Origin: Bacteroidales bacterium
Lineage (GTDB): Bacteria; Bacteroidota; Bacteroidia; Bacteroidales; UBA932
Assembly: GCA_024401915.1 (NCBI GenBank)
Contig: JAKSKA010000009.1
Coordinates: forward strand, 1-16,220
Length of the DNA: 16,220 nt
Direction of reading: 5' to 3'
Part shown: piece by piece, positions 1 to 7,861 of the stretch
Numbering within the stretch: the stretch's first letter is position 1
How the letters are laid out: every line of letters begins with the position of its first letter
Position numbers and translations under genes: made by a program
Notes under the pieces: generated by a model
The model's input: only the letters and a program-made list of their open reading frames with translations
Told to the model about the DNA's origin: nothing
The model's database searches: none

Positions 1-1
1 G

Positions 2-1654
2 GAGCAGGTCAGCTGGATCGATTCCCCCTGCCCGCAGAGTCCCGTCCCGAGACGCCACAGCGCCGCCATCTTCGATGCTCCCGGATTCCGCGGCGCGGGT
101 ACGGCCATCCCCGTGTTCTCGCTGCGCAGCGAAGACGACTTCGGCATAGGCGATTTCCGCGACCTCGAGCTGCTGGTGGACTGGGCGGCCGCGACGGGGC
201 AGTGCCTCATCCAGCTGCTCCCCGTCAACGACACGGCCACATCCCCGAAGGGCTCCTGGGACGATTCCTATCCCTACCGCCCCTCAAGCAGCTTCGCCCT
301 CAATCCCGTTTACGTCAGGCTGCAGGAACTTGGCATAAAGCCTGACGCAGCCTTCCGCAAGCTCCAGAAGGAGCTGAACTCCAGCCCGACAGTGGACTAT
401 CCGCGTGTCTATGACGCGAAGATGGAGTACTCGCGCAAGGCCTTTGCCCGCAGCGGTGCCGCAGACCTCTCGACGGCTGCATTCAGGCGTTGGGAGAAGC
501 AGAACGCCTTCTGGCTGGAAGAGTATGCGCTTTTCTGCGCCGACCGCGACGGCTCCGACAGGGATTTCTACAAATGGATGCAGTACAAGCTGGACCTGCA
601 GTTCAGCGACGTGGCGCGATATGCCCGTTCCAAAGGCGTCTTCTTCAAGGGTGACCTGCCCATAGGGGTCGGTGCCTGCAGCGCTGACGCGGTCTGTCAT
701 CCTTCGCTTTTCAATCTCGGAGTCAGCGCCGGCGCTCCGCCCGACTACTTCAGCGCCGACGGCCAGAACTGGGGCTTCCCGACCTACAACTGGGACGAGA
801 TGGCGCGTGACGGCTACCGCTGGTGGCGCGAGAGGCTGCGCAGGATGTCCCGCTGGTTCGACGCTTTCCGCATAGACCACATACTCGGCTTCTTCCGCAT
901 CTGGGAGATTCCGCTCGAATACAGCAGCGGAATGTACGGCCACTTCAATCCGGCGCTGCCGTATTCCGGCGAGGAGATTGCCGCCGCCGGCCTGCCGCTG
1001 GAGGGCCTTTTCATAGAGGATATGGCGCGCAAGGGCTGGTTCCATCCGCTCATCTCGCCCGACACCTCGAAGCTCGAGCCCTGGCAGAAAGAGCGCTTCG
1101 ATGCGCTGTACTGGGACTTTTTCTATCACCGCCACGACGGGTTCTGGCGCATCAACGCCTGCCGCAAGCTGCCCGCCCTGCTCAGCGCTACGGGGATTCT
1201 CGCCTGTGGTGAGGATCTCGGAGTGGTGCCGGACTGCGTAAAGGACGTGATGGATGCCGAAAAGATACTTTCGATGGAGATGCCCTGTATGGACAAGGGG
1301 CGTCCCTGGCCGTATCTTAGCGTCTGCGCCACCTCCGGTCACGACCTCGAGACGATCAGGATGCAGCGTCTGCGCGAGTCCGGAGCCGACCCCACACCCG
1401 GGGAGGCGCGCTCACTGCTTTGGGAGACGCTGAAGTCCGACTCGATGCTGGCGGTGCTGCCTCTGCAGGACTGGCTTGCGGCAGACCCCATACGCCGGGA
1501 GGACGCGTGCGCGGAGCGCATCAACGAGCCCTCGAATCCCCATCACCACTGGTGCTACAGGGTGCATTTCCCGCTCGAACGGCTCGCATCGGCGGAAAGC
1601 CTGAACGGGACAGTGGCCGCACTGGTCCGCGACAGCGGAAGGAAAACAAGATAG
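2..1654 (+). CDS. malQ: 4-alpha-glucanotransferase (amylomaltase, GH77), 5'-truncated by window edge
   Basis: MalQ moves glucan segments between malto-oligosaccharides and releases glucose, a cytoplasmic step of starch and maltodextrin use. The frame is open from base 2, and residues before the first in-frame GTG (113) already match the family (FRGAGTAIPVFSLRSE), so the true start lies upstream of the window. The GH77 catalytic residues are present: nucleophile Asp in RIDHILGFF (codon 875-877), acid/base Glu in CGEDLG (1211-1213), and the third Asp in SGHDLETIR (1343-1345). The end resembles MalQ (AERINEPSNPHHHWCYR). About 550 residues are visible. Bacteroidota MalQ often carries starch-binding modules at the N-terminus, which would lie outside the window. 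The gene stops with TAG and the next gene begins at the very next base, which suggests cotranscription. Family call is firm; the N-terminal architecture is unknown. Confidence 0.93.
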   Translation, partial: EQVSWIDSPCPQSPVPRRHSAAIFDAPGFRGAGTAIPVFSLRSEDDFGIGDFRDLELLVDWAAATGQCLIQLLPVNDTATSPKGSWDDSYPYRPSSSFALNPVYVRLQELGIKPDAAFRKLQKELNSSPTVDYPRVYDAKMEYSRKAFARSGAADLSTAAFRRWEKQNAFWLEEYALFCADRDGSDRDFYKWMQYKLDLQFSDVARYARSKGVFFKGDLPIGVGACSADAVCHPSLFNLGVSAGAPPDYFSADGQNWGFPTYNWDEMARDGYRWWRERLRRMSRWFDAFRIDHILGFFRIWEIPLEYSSGMYGHFNPALPYSGEEIAAAGLPLEGLFIEDMARKGWFHPLISPDTSKLEPWQKERFDALYWDFFYHRHDGFWRINACRKLPALLSATGILACGEDLGVVPDCVKDVMDAEKILSMEMPCMDKGRPWPYLSVCATSGHDLETIRMQRLRESGADPTPGEARSLLWETLKSDSMLAVLPLQDWLAADPIRREDACAERINEPSNPHHHWCYRVHFPLERLASAESLNGTVAALVRDSGRKTR

Positions 1655-2338
1655 ATGCTGTTTTCCCTGCTCATACAGATGCTTCTCGTTCTCCCGCTCA
1701 CGGGGGACAGGGCCTCGAGTTTCCCTGACGCGATGGCCCGGAACTATGTCGAGGCTCACAGGAGCGAATGGCAGGCTGTCTGGGACAGGTACGACGTGCC
1801 CGCCGACATCGCGGAAGCCGTGGTGTTCCCGGAGGTGGTGAGATACAGCTTCCTCAAGGACAAGGTGGAGAAAGTGGCGGTCGAGGCCCTCTATATCAAG
1901 GGCGGCACGGCGGAAGCCGACTATTCGATAGGGCGTTTCCAGATGAAGCCGTCCTTTGCCGAGACGCTCGAGAAGATATGGAACAAGAGCCCGTACAGGA
2001 GCGCCTACAACCTCTCCTTCGACACGTCGGATTCCGAGAAATCCCGCTCCGAACGCATTGCAAGGCTTGAGAATGACCACTGGCAGTGCATATACCTCGC
2101 GGTCTTCCTCAAGATGATATATCTCGATTACGGTTCATTCGACAAATACGGAAACAGGGTGAGGGAAGGCCTTGACGCCCTCTCGCGCAGGGATCAGGTG
2201 AAGCTCTGTGCCACCGCCTACAACCGCGGCGTGCGCTGGTGTTCTCCCGGAACGGGCGACCTGGACCTTCTGAGGCGCCGCCTCTGCCCCTATTCTGAAG
2301 CCGCATTCAGTTATTGGAGGTCACTTTATGCTCGCTGA
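1655..2338 (+). CDS. Secreted SLT/lysozyme-fold protein, putative lytic transglycosylase
   Basis: This 227-residue protein begins with a hydrophobic signal-like segment (about residues 2-16, LFSLLIQMLLVLPLTG), so it is probably exported. Three spaced motifs resemble the soluble lytic transglycosylase fold: a candidate catalytic Glu60 in VVFPEVVRYS, a GLMQ-like loop SIGRFQMKPS at 91-100, and ATAYNRG at 186-192, close to the family's AAYNAG. Such enzymes cleave the glycan strands of peptidoglycan. The ATG directly follows the malQ TAG, and its own stop lies inside the DUF819 gene (11 bp overlap), so the three genes are probably translated from one message. Most relatives are probably annotated as hypothetical; activity is inferred from motifs only. 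A non-catalytic lysozyme-fold protein remains possible. Confidence 0.7.
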   Translation: MLFSLLIQMLLVLPLTGDRASSFPDAMARNYVEAHRSEWQAVWDRYDVPADIAEAVVFPEVVRYSFLKDKVEKVAVEALYIKGGTAEADYSIGRFQMKPSFAETLEKIWNKSPYRSAYNLSFDTSDSEKSRSERIARLENDHWQCIYLAVFLKMIYLDYGSFDKYGNRVREGLDALSRRDQVKLCATAYNRGVRWCSPGTGDLDLLRRRLCPYSEAAFSYWRSLYAR

Positions 2339-3464
2339 TTGTATTTCGGTACTCTTTTTCCTGCTGACTCCGGCACTGGTCATCCGCCTCTGCCGCAGGG
2401 TCCCCCTGCTCGGCAAGATCGGTCCCGTGCTGCTGCTCTATATCCTTGGAATGCTGTACGGCAACCTTTTCCATCCCGCTTCGATGGCGAAGATCCAGGA
2501 CCTGCTGACGAGCGCTACCGTTCCCCTTTCCATTCCGCTGCTTCTGTTCACCTGCACCTTCTCGCGCACCGGAACGCGCAGCGGCACCCTTGCTCTGATT
2601 ACCGGGATGTTCGCGGTCGTTGCGGCTGTCATCGCCGGTTATTTCCTGTTCGGGAAGGCCATACCTGACGGTGCGGCGGTCGGAGGGATGCTGACAGGCG
2701 TCTATACCGGCGGTACGGTCAATATGGCTGCTCTGAAAACCATACTCGAAGTGGACGACGCCACCTTCGTGCTGCTCAACTCCTATGATATGGCAATCTG
2801 TTTCCTGTACCTGACCTTCCTTATGAGCGTGGGAATCAGATTCTTCAGGAAGATACTGCCGAACGAGGCGCACGTCTCCTGCACCGAGGGGGACTTGAAG
2901 TCCGCCGGGACGCCGTTCAGGAGCCTGTTTTCACGGAAGGGCCTGAGGGAGTTCGGCTTCATAGCAGGCCTGGACATAGTCGCAGTGGGGATTTCGGCGG
3001 GGATTGCCCTGCTGTTCCCGGAGTCTTCGTTTATGACTGCGCTGATATTCTCCCTGACGGCCCTGGGCGTTGCCGGATCCTTCCTCAAGCGCGTCCGGGA
3101 CAACCGCTACAGCTACGATTCGGGAATGTATCTCATATACATATTCTCCCTCGCAGTCGCATCTATGGCCGATTTCAGCAAGTTCGACCCGAAGGGCTCA
3201 CTGATGATGCTGGCCTATCTCACGTTCGTGATCTTCGGCTCCCTCTTCATCCAGCTCATACTTGCACGCATCTTCAGGATAGATGCCGACACGATGACTG
3301 TGAGCTCCGTAACATACATTTGTTCACCGCCGTTTGTGCCTATGATGGCAGCGGCGATGAACAACCGTAACGTTCTTGCGAGCGGACTCGCTATTGGAGT
3401 TGTGGGCTATGCGGCAGGAAACTGGCTTGGCTTCCTCGTCGCAAGGCTGTTGGAAATCTTCTAG
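2328..3464 (+). CDS. DUF819 (YjcL-like) family integral membrane protein
   Basis: A 378-residue polytopic inner-membrane protein with many hydrophobic helices across its length. The glycine-rich segment GGMLTGVYTGGTVNMAAL at 119-136 is characteristic of DUF819/YjcL proteins, a transporter-like family with no settled substrate. The first helix begins at residue 5, and a polar loop (about 178-205) separates the two halves, consistent with an inverted-repeat transporter fold. The ATG at 2328 overlaps the end of the upstream gene by 11 bp, indicating translational coupling. The stop codon TAG shares the palindrome CTAG with the stop of the convergent lipoprotein gene. Family assignment comes from the motif and topology; no function is proposed. 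Confidence 0.8.
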   Translation: MLADCISVLFFLLTPALVIRLCRRVPLLGKIGPVLLLYILGMLYGNLFHPASMAKIQDLLTSATVPLSIPLLLFTCTFSRTGTRSGTLALITGMFAVVAAVIAGYFLFGKAIPDGAAVGGMLTGVYTGGTVNMAALKTILEVDDATFVLLNSYDMAICFLYLTFLMSVGIRFFRKILPNEAHVSCTEGDLKSAGTPFRSLFSRKGLREFGFIAGLDIVAVGISAGIALLFPESSFMTALIFSLTALGVAGSFLKRVRDNRYSYDSGMYLIYIFSLAVASMADFSKFDPKGSLMMLAYLTFVIFGSLFIQLILARIFRIDADTMTVSSVTYICSPPFVPMMAAAMNNRNVLASGLAIGVVGYAAGNWLGFLVARLLEIF

Positions 3465-4279
3465 ATAAGAAGCTTTGCGCGGATATCCTCGATCTCGCCC
3501 TTGAGCTCGGTGAGCTGGCTCTTGAGCTGCTCCACGTTGATTGCATTGATGACGTAGAGAGGAGCGATGATGGTGTTGAGGGCCTCCATTTCAGGATAGA
3601 TCTCGGTGAGGGACTTGATACCCTCGTGGACGCAGACAAAGTTGTAGGTCACGTCGGCTGCGGCCTGGTCGTCGAACATCTTGATGTATTTGTCGATATC
3701 CCTCGTGACGAAGAAGAGCTGCTCTACCACGCTTGCTGCGGCTGATTCCCAGAAGAAGTTGGGACGGCCGTTGTTGTATTCGTCCTCGAGCAGGTCCTTG
3801 AGAGCGTTCTTGCCGCCTTCCTCATCGGTCCAGGGGGTCTGGGCGAAGATGTTCAGGGCCTCGTCCTGGATATCCACGAGCAGCGCGGAGAGAACGGCCT
3901 TGTAGTCGTTGGCGTTCATCTCGTAGAGGTCTGCGATTGCGAGATCGACTGCGAGCATAGCCACTGCGCGGTATTTGTGGGTGAGGTCGGGATACATCGT
4001 GAGGGTGGTGGGATCGAGAAGGAAGTCGGGCTTGACCTTCTTCTCCTTGTCCGTGAGAACGACTTTCCCATTCTTGTCCTTGGTCACGATGGGAATGTGC
4101 TTCATCTCCTTTGCTGACTCGAGGAGATTCTCTGCGCTGACCTTGAGAACCTGAAGCTCGATGGGGTCGTCGGTCAGGATGTCGGCGGGAGCCTGCTGGT
4201 TCTGGGTTTTGTTCTGGTTCTTGCATCCTGCGCAGATCACTGCAGCTGCTGCAAGGAGGGCGAATGTGATTTTTTTCAT
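3461..4279 (-). CDS. Predicted lipoprotein of unknown function
   Basis: A 272-residue protein with a lipoprotein signal: MKKITFALLAAAAVICAGC, predicted lipidated Cys19 (C-A-G before Cys). The ATG at 4279 was chosen over an upstream in-frame ATG because it gives a clean signal peptide. The mature protein is acidic and mostly helical; it ends in a leucine-rich, coiled-coil-like tail (about 245-272, VEQLKSQLTELKGEIEDIRAKLL). I do not recognise a named domain. It follows the ABC transporter gene on the same strand with a 54 bp gap that contains its own predicted promoter, so it can be expressed separately. A partner role with the transporter is possible but only suggested by position. Confidence 0.8.
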   Translation of the reverse strand: MKKITFALLAAAAVICAGCKNQNKTQNQQAPADILTDDPIELQVLKVSAENLLESAKEMKHIPIVTKDKNGKVVLTDKEKKVKPDFLLDPTTLTMYPDLTHKYRAVAMLAVDLAIADLYEMNANDYKAVLSALLVDIQDEALNIFAQTPWTDEEGGKNALKDLLEDEYNNGRPNFFWESAAASVVEQLFFVTRDIDKYIKMFDDQAAADVTYNFVCVHEGIKSLTEIYPEMEALNTIIAPLYVINAINVEQLKSQLTELKGEIEDIRAKLLI

Positions 4280-4298
4280 ATCGTAAATACTAGTATCC

Positions 4299-4315
4299 GT
4301 GCGGAAAAAACGCAC
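4299..4315 (-). other. Small hairpin in the 5' leader of the lipoprotein gene
   Basis: A 5-bp inverted repeat GTGCG/CGCAC with a 7-nt loop lies just downstream of the predicted -7 element on the minus strand. No T-run follows on that strand, so it is not a standard terminator. It could be a 5' stabilising structure or chance; the stem is short. Confidence 0.35.
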
Positions 4316-4348
4316 AAATATAATAAATTGCTTTCAATTATGCTCAAC
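4315..4348 (-). promoter_or_regulatory. Bacteroidota-type promoter for the lipoprotein gene
   Basis: The minus strand reads TATATTTG at 4322-4315, an exact match to the Bacteroidota -7 consensus TAnnTTTG. GTTG at 4348-4345 is a near match to the -33 TTTG, with a 22-nt spacer that is slightly long. The -33 part lies inside the 3' end of the ABC transporter gene. The lipoprotein ATG is 36 nt downstream of the -7 element. Confidence 0.6.
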
Positions 4349-7231
4349 CCTGACGAACTTTCCCGGAAAATCCGCGAAAAGGCAGGCTCCGACGATAATG
4401 CTCATAATCATCAGGACGGCGATGTCGAACCAGTAGGTCACGATTTCATAATGGCCCAGGACCTTGACACCGCTGTAGAAGGGAGCGCGTCCGTTGCGTG
4501 AAGCGGGGGTGAGGAACACATAGCCGCTTGTGGGCAGCACCTTGTTGCCCGCAACCCTGTAAACCTTGTCGGCGTTGCGGTTCACGAGCAGGTTCTCAAG
4601 CTGCTGGTTGCAGCTGCTCTGCTTCAGCTCACGGAGCTCCGTGGAGTTGCCGCCGGTCAGGGCGTTGGTCTTCCTGTCCAGCGCCAGGCGCACCGTGTTG
4701 GCATATTTAGCCAGAGCCTTCTCCGCGTCATACACGTAGTTCTCTATCGATTCCGTGGACCAGTCGCCGCTGTAGGGCTCCATCCCTGCGGCCTTGCCGA
4801 TACGGGGCAGCTCGTTCTTTATCAGCTCCATACGCCAGGGTTTCGGCTCTACGCCGCGGCGCAGCTCGTCCTCTCTCGTCGCAATCTGCGTTTCCAGCTC
4901 GCCGCAGACAGCCTCCTTTACGAAGAGCGCCTCGAAGCGGATGCGGTCGAGTTCGTAGAGGTCCTTCTCGTAGCTGTTCATCATATAGCTCCCTGTTGCC
5001 AGGCCCTCGTACGCCCAGCGTGACGGGATGATGTCGCCGATTACGGGCACGTTGCCGGTCTTGCTGCCCGTCGTGATGTCGTCGAACTTGACCACTAGGC
5101 CGCAAAGCAGAATCTGCGGGATGAGGAGCAGCGGGATGGTGATGTAGATCGCCACCACGGAGTTGAGGCACTGCGAGAGCAGCAGTCCCATCAGAGCGGA
5201 CAGGAATGCCGCTGCGAAGAGCATCAGCCACCATTGCAGGAAGAGACCGTGTATGCCGATGACCATATTCCCCACCACGGTGAAGAGCAGGGTCTGGATG
5301 GCGCAGACGCCGGCCATATAGATTATCTTCGAGGCGATATAGCTTCCGTGGGAGAGATGGAGGAACTTCTCGCGTTTCAGCAGCGCCCTGTCGCGGATGA
5401 TCTCCTCCGCGCTGCCTGACATCCCGAGGAAGATGCTGACGATGATCGCCATAAAGATGAACGACGGGAAGTTCTTGTTATCGAAGAGGGTATAGGCGCT
5501 GTCGGGCCTGGTGTAATGGGTGAGCGCACCGCAGATTATGGCGAGCGCCGGCGCCTCCAGGAGCGTCAGCAGCATATATTGCAGGTTCGTGACCTTCGTG
5601 GCCAGGTTGCGCTGGAGGAAGATGAGCATCTGTTTCAGCTTCCCGGGCCGCTTCTGGCCTGTCGGAGGCACGGCGCAGTGTTTCGGCTCCGGCATCTCCG
5701 GCCTTTCATCGAGGTAGATTTCGTGCCACTCCTTCGGTGTCACCTTGCGCGTCTCGGAGAGCTCGCCGGTGCTGTCCACGATCTTCTCGTCGATGATGTT
5801 GAGTATGATTTCCGGGTTCACGTTGCCGCACACGGGGCAGGTGGAGGTCCTGGAGTCGGCATAGTGGGCCAGGGTCTTTAAGCGGGATACGGCCTCGATG
5901 GGGTTGCCGTCATAGACCGGATAACCGCCCTTGTCGAGAAGCCAGAGCCTGTCGAAGAGCTTGTAGACGTCTGATGAGGGCTGGTGGATGTTCACGACTA
6001 TCAGCTTGCCCTTCTGCGTCAGCTCCTTCAGCAGGTTGATGACCTTCTCGGAGTCTGCGGACGAAAGGCCTGACGTGGGCTCGTCAAGGTAGAGGATGGC
6101 GGGCTCGCGTATGAGCTCCAGGGCGATGTTGAGGCGCTTGCGCTGGCCGCCGGAGATGTATTTGTTGATCGCCGAGCCGACCTTGAGGTCGCGTGCCGCC
6201 TCCAGTCCGAGCTGGGTGAGCGTCTTCATCACCCTCTCGTCCAGCTCCTTCGCGTCGGTGGTGTCGAAGCAGAGTTTCGCCGTGTACAGCAGGTTCTCGT
6301 AAACCGTGAGGTCCTCTATCAGCAGGTCGTCCTGCGGCACGAAGCCGATGGTGTCCTTCGCCTCCGGGTCGTCGAGCGGATGGCCGTTGACCGTGATCGT
6401 GCCGCTCTGGGGCTTCAGGTTGCCGTTGAGCAGGGAGAGCAGGGTGGACTTGCCCACGCCGCTGCCGCCCATTATCGCGACCATCTCGCCGCTGTGGAGC
6501 GTGAAGCTGAGGTTGTGCATACCGTTGTCGCCACCGCCAGCGAAGCGGAAATTCACGTCGCGGCCGCAGAGCTCGATGACCTCCCCGATCTTGTCGCCGC
6601 CGTATTTCGACATTATCGTCGAGTAGTAGATCGGGCTGAAATGGCTGCTCTTCACGAGGCTGCTCTTGTTCCAGACCTGGAAGATGCCGGACAGCAGCTT
6701 GATGTCGTCCATAAAGATGCTGCGCTCTCCGTAGTAGGCGAAGACCAGCAGGTCGAATTCGTCAATATAGAGGGTGTGGAGCGTTCCGCAATTGTCCGCG
6801 AATTCCGTGATGATGACCCTGCCGTCCTCCTCGCCGCGGAGGAAGACCAGGAACTCCTTCATCGTCTCCTCGCCTACGCCGAGCGTCCCGGCGAGGCTCT
6901 CGAACTCCTTGATGTCCTCTTCCGAAAGGTCCTTGAACTTGCCGATGAACTCCATAAGCCTCAACAGGAAGGCCGCGCCCTCCTTGGGCTTCAGCTTGCC
7001 CTTGATGTTGGCGCAGATGCCGTCGATGATGGCTGCCGTGTCGGTGGGCATATCGCAGTAGAAGTCACTCAGGTCCGAGTACAGGCGCAGGTAATGCTTG
7101 AGGTTGCGTATCCCGTAGAAACGGGAGAGGTATTCGGAGATGAGCGGGGTGGTCTTGTCCTTGCCGAAACCGTACTTCGCGCCGAAAAGAGCGAAGAGGT
7201 TCAGGAGGCTGGAAAGGATTATGTCGTTCAT
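4334..7231 (-). CDS. ABCG-type ABC transporter, fused ATPase and ABC-2 permease
   Basis: A 965-residue half-transporter in the ATPase-then-permease order of the ABCG/White family. Residues 1-205 are a soluble, mainly helical region, possibly TerB-like. The ATPase follows: Walker A GGSGVGKST at 255-263, Q-loop FVPQDD near 300, signature ISGGQRKR at 359-366, Walker B ILYLDEP at 379-385, and H-loop His416. A CPVCGN motif at 465-470 may bind metal. Five hydrophobic helices lie between about 552 and 713, then a large polar segment (about 715-930), then a last helix at 934-952. This is ABCG topology with an unusually long loop before helix 6. The substrate is unknown. The gene starts 12 bp after the transpeptidase-like gene, implying one operon, and a lipoprotein gene follows. 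Confidence 0.88.
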   Translation of the reverse strand: MNDIILSSLLNLFALFGAKYGFGKDKTTPLISEYLSRFYGIRNLKHYLRLYSDLSDFYCDMPTDTAAIIDGICANIKGKLKPKEGAAFLLRLMEFIGKFKDLSEEDIKEFESLAGTLGVGEETMKEFLVFLRGEEDGRVIITEFADNCGTLHTLYIDEFDLLVFAYYGERSIFMDDIKLLSGIFQVWNKSSLVKSSHFSPIYYSTIMSKYGGDKIGEVIELCGRDVNFRFAGGGDNGMHNLSFTLHSGEMVAIMGGSGVGKSTLLSLLNGNLKPQSGTITVNGHPLDDPEAKDTIGFVPQDDLLIEDLTVYENLLYTAKLCFDTTDAKELDERVMKTLTQLGLEAARDLKVGSAINKYISGGQRKRLNIALELIREPAILYLDEPTSGLSSADSEKVINLLKELTQKGKLIVVNIHQPSSDVYKLFDRLWLLDKGGYPVYDGNPIEAVSRLKTLAHYADSRTSTCPVCGNVNPEIILNIIDEKIVDSTGELSETRKVTPKEWHEIYLDERPEMPEPKHCAVPPTGQKRPGKLKQMLIFLQRNLATKVTNLQYMLLTLLEAPALAIICGALTHYTRPDSAYTLFDNKNFPSFIFMAIIVSIFLGMSGSAEEIIRDRALLKREKFLHLSHGSYIASKIIYMAGVCAIQTLLFTVVGNMVIGIHGLFLQWWLMLFAAAFLSALMGLLLSQCLNSVVAIYITIPLLLIPQILLCGLVVKFDDITTGSKTGNVPVIGDIIPSRWAYEGLATGSYMMNSYEKDLYELDRIRFEALFVKEAVCGELETQIATREDELRRGVEPKPWRMELIKNELPRIGKAAGMEPYSGDWSTESIENYVYDAEKALAKYANTVRLALDRKTNALTGGNSTELRELKQSSCNQQLENLLVNRNADKVYRVAGNKVLPTSGYVFLTPASRNGRAPFYSGVKVLGHYEIVTYWFDIAVLMIMSIIVGACLFADFPGKFVRVEHN

Positions 7232-7243
7232 AATGAATGTGTT

Positions 7244-7804
7244 TTACTTTTTGTGTATTCTGAAGAGAGGGGCGGGCCCGCATTTCTCGAGCACGTGGCG
7301 CACGAAGTCCTCGTCGGCGGCGACGCAGCCGCCTGTCCACGGTTTCGGCCCCTTGCAATGGAAGAAGATGGCCGAACCGAGCGGGTAGATGTTCCCGCTG
7401 TTGAAGTCCAGCTCTATCCCGTAGTTGTACTGCGGCTCGATTTCCCTCATCCTCTCTCCTCCGACCGGTCCGGTGACGGCCGTGTCTATGATACGGTTGT
7501 ACCAGGGCCCCTCCTCGTCGCAGGCGACGGTGGTCTCCGTAACGTCAGTATATTCGAGTGCCGTGCCCGGATCCTTCTTTATCCCGAAGGCCCTGCGCGC
7601 CCTGAATTCGCCTTCAGGGGTGGCGCCGTCGCCCTCGCGTGTCTTCCCGAGTCCGCCGCGGCCGATGAAGGCGCCGGAACTGCTCTCCGTCCGCCAGGTC
7701 CCGTCGTCATCACGCAGCAGGAAGTCCACCTCGGCATCGCTGCCTCCGCAGCATTTTACGTCGATGATGGAGCTTATGTCTTCGAAGTTGTCAAAAGTTG
7801 CCAT
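7244..7804 (-). CDS. L,D-transpeptidase (YkuD) family-like protein, no evident signal peptide
   Basis: A 186-residue protein resembling the stand-alone YkuD group (COG3786). Family features include IGRGGLGKTREGDGATPEG (48-64), WYNRIID (101-107), an ERMR...YNYGIELDFN segment (117-135), and the active-site block with His149 (FFHC) and Cys160 (TGGCVA), the usual H...G-C arrangement. Such enzymes make or edit 3-3 crosslinks in peptidoglycan. I chose the ATG at 7804 because a -7 element sits just before it. With that start there is no signal peptide, which is odd for a cell-wall enzyme. The open frame continues upstream through AT-rich promoter DNA, and a rare non-ATG start there would give a hydrophobic N-terminus. 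It is the first gene of the operon with the ABC transporter. Confidence 0.75.
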   Translation of the reverse strand: MATFDNFEDISSIIDVKCCGGSDAEVDFLLRDDDGTWRTESSSGAFIGRGGLGKTREGDGATPEGEFRARRAFGIKKDPGTALEYTDVTETTVACDEEGPWYNRIIDTAVTGPVGGERMREIEPQYNYGIELDFNSGNIYPLGSAIFFHCKGPKPWTGGCVAADEDFVRHVLEKCGPAPLFRIHKK

Positions 7805-7813
7805 AACAATCTT

Positions 7814-7842
7814 CAAAGTTATTAAAATTATTGATAATTTTG
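7814..7842. promoter_or_regulatory. Divergent promoter pair between transpeptidase-like and barrel genes
   Basis: Two Bacteroidota -7 elements face away from each other in a 57-bp AT-rich gap: TAACTTTG on the minus strand (7821-7814) toward the transpeptidase-like gene, and TAATTTTG on the plus strand (7835-7842) toward the barrel gene. Neither has a clear -33 TTTG at ideal spacing. The minus-strand element ends only 9 nt before its ATG, so that transcript would have almost no leader. Confidence 0.5.
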
Positions 7843-7861
7843 TCAGGTTAACAAGGTTGAA

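Noticed and set aside
284..1342. Long open frame on the minus strand opposite malQ (352 codons)
   Set aside because: It lies wholly within malQ, which has all GH77 catalytic motifs. The translation has no recognisable domain and the composition expected from an antisense frame of GC-rich coding DNA.
3455..3475. Weak inverted repeat CTTCT/AGAAG at the convergent stops as a bidirectional terminator
   Set aside because: The stem is 5 bp and AT-rich, with no T-run on either side.
6380..7825. 481-codon plus-strand open frame opposite the ABC transporter and transpeptidase-like genes
   Set aside because: It covers two well-supported minus-strand genes and their junction. Its Glu/Val/Leu/Ala-rich translation is typical of an antisense shadow.
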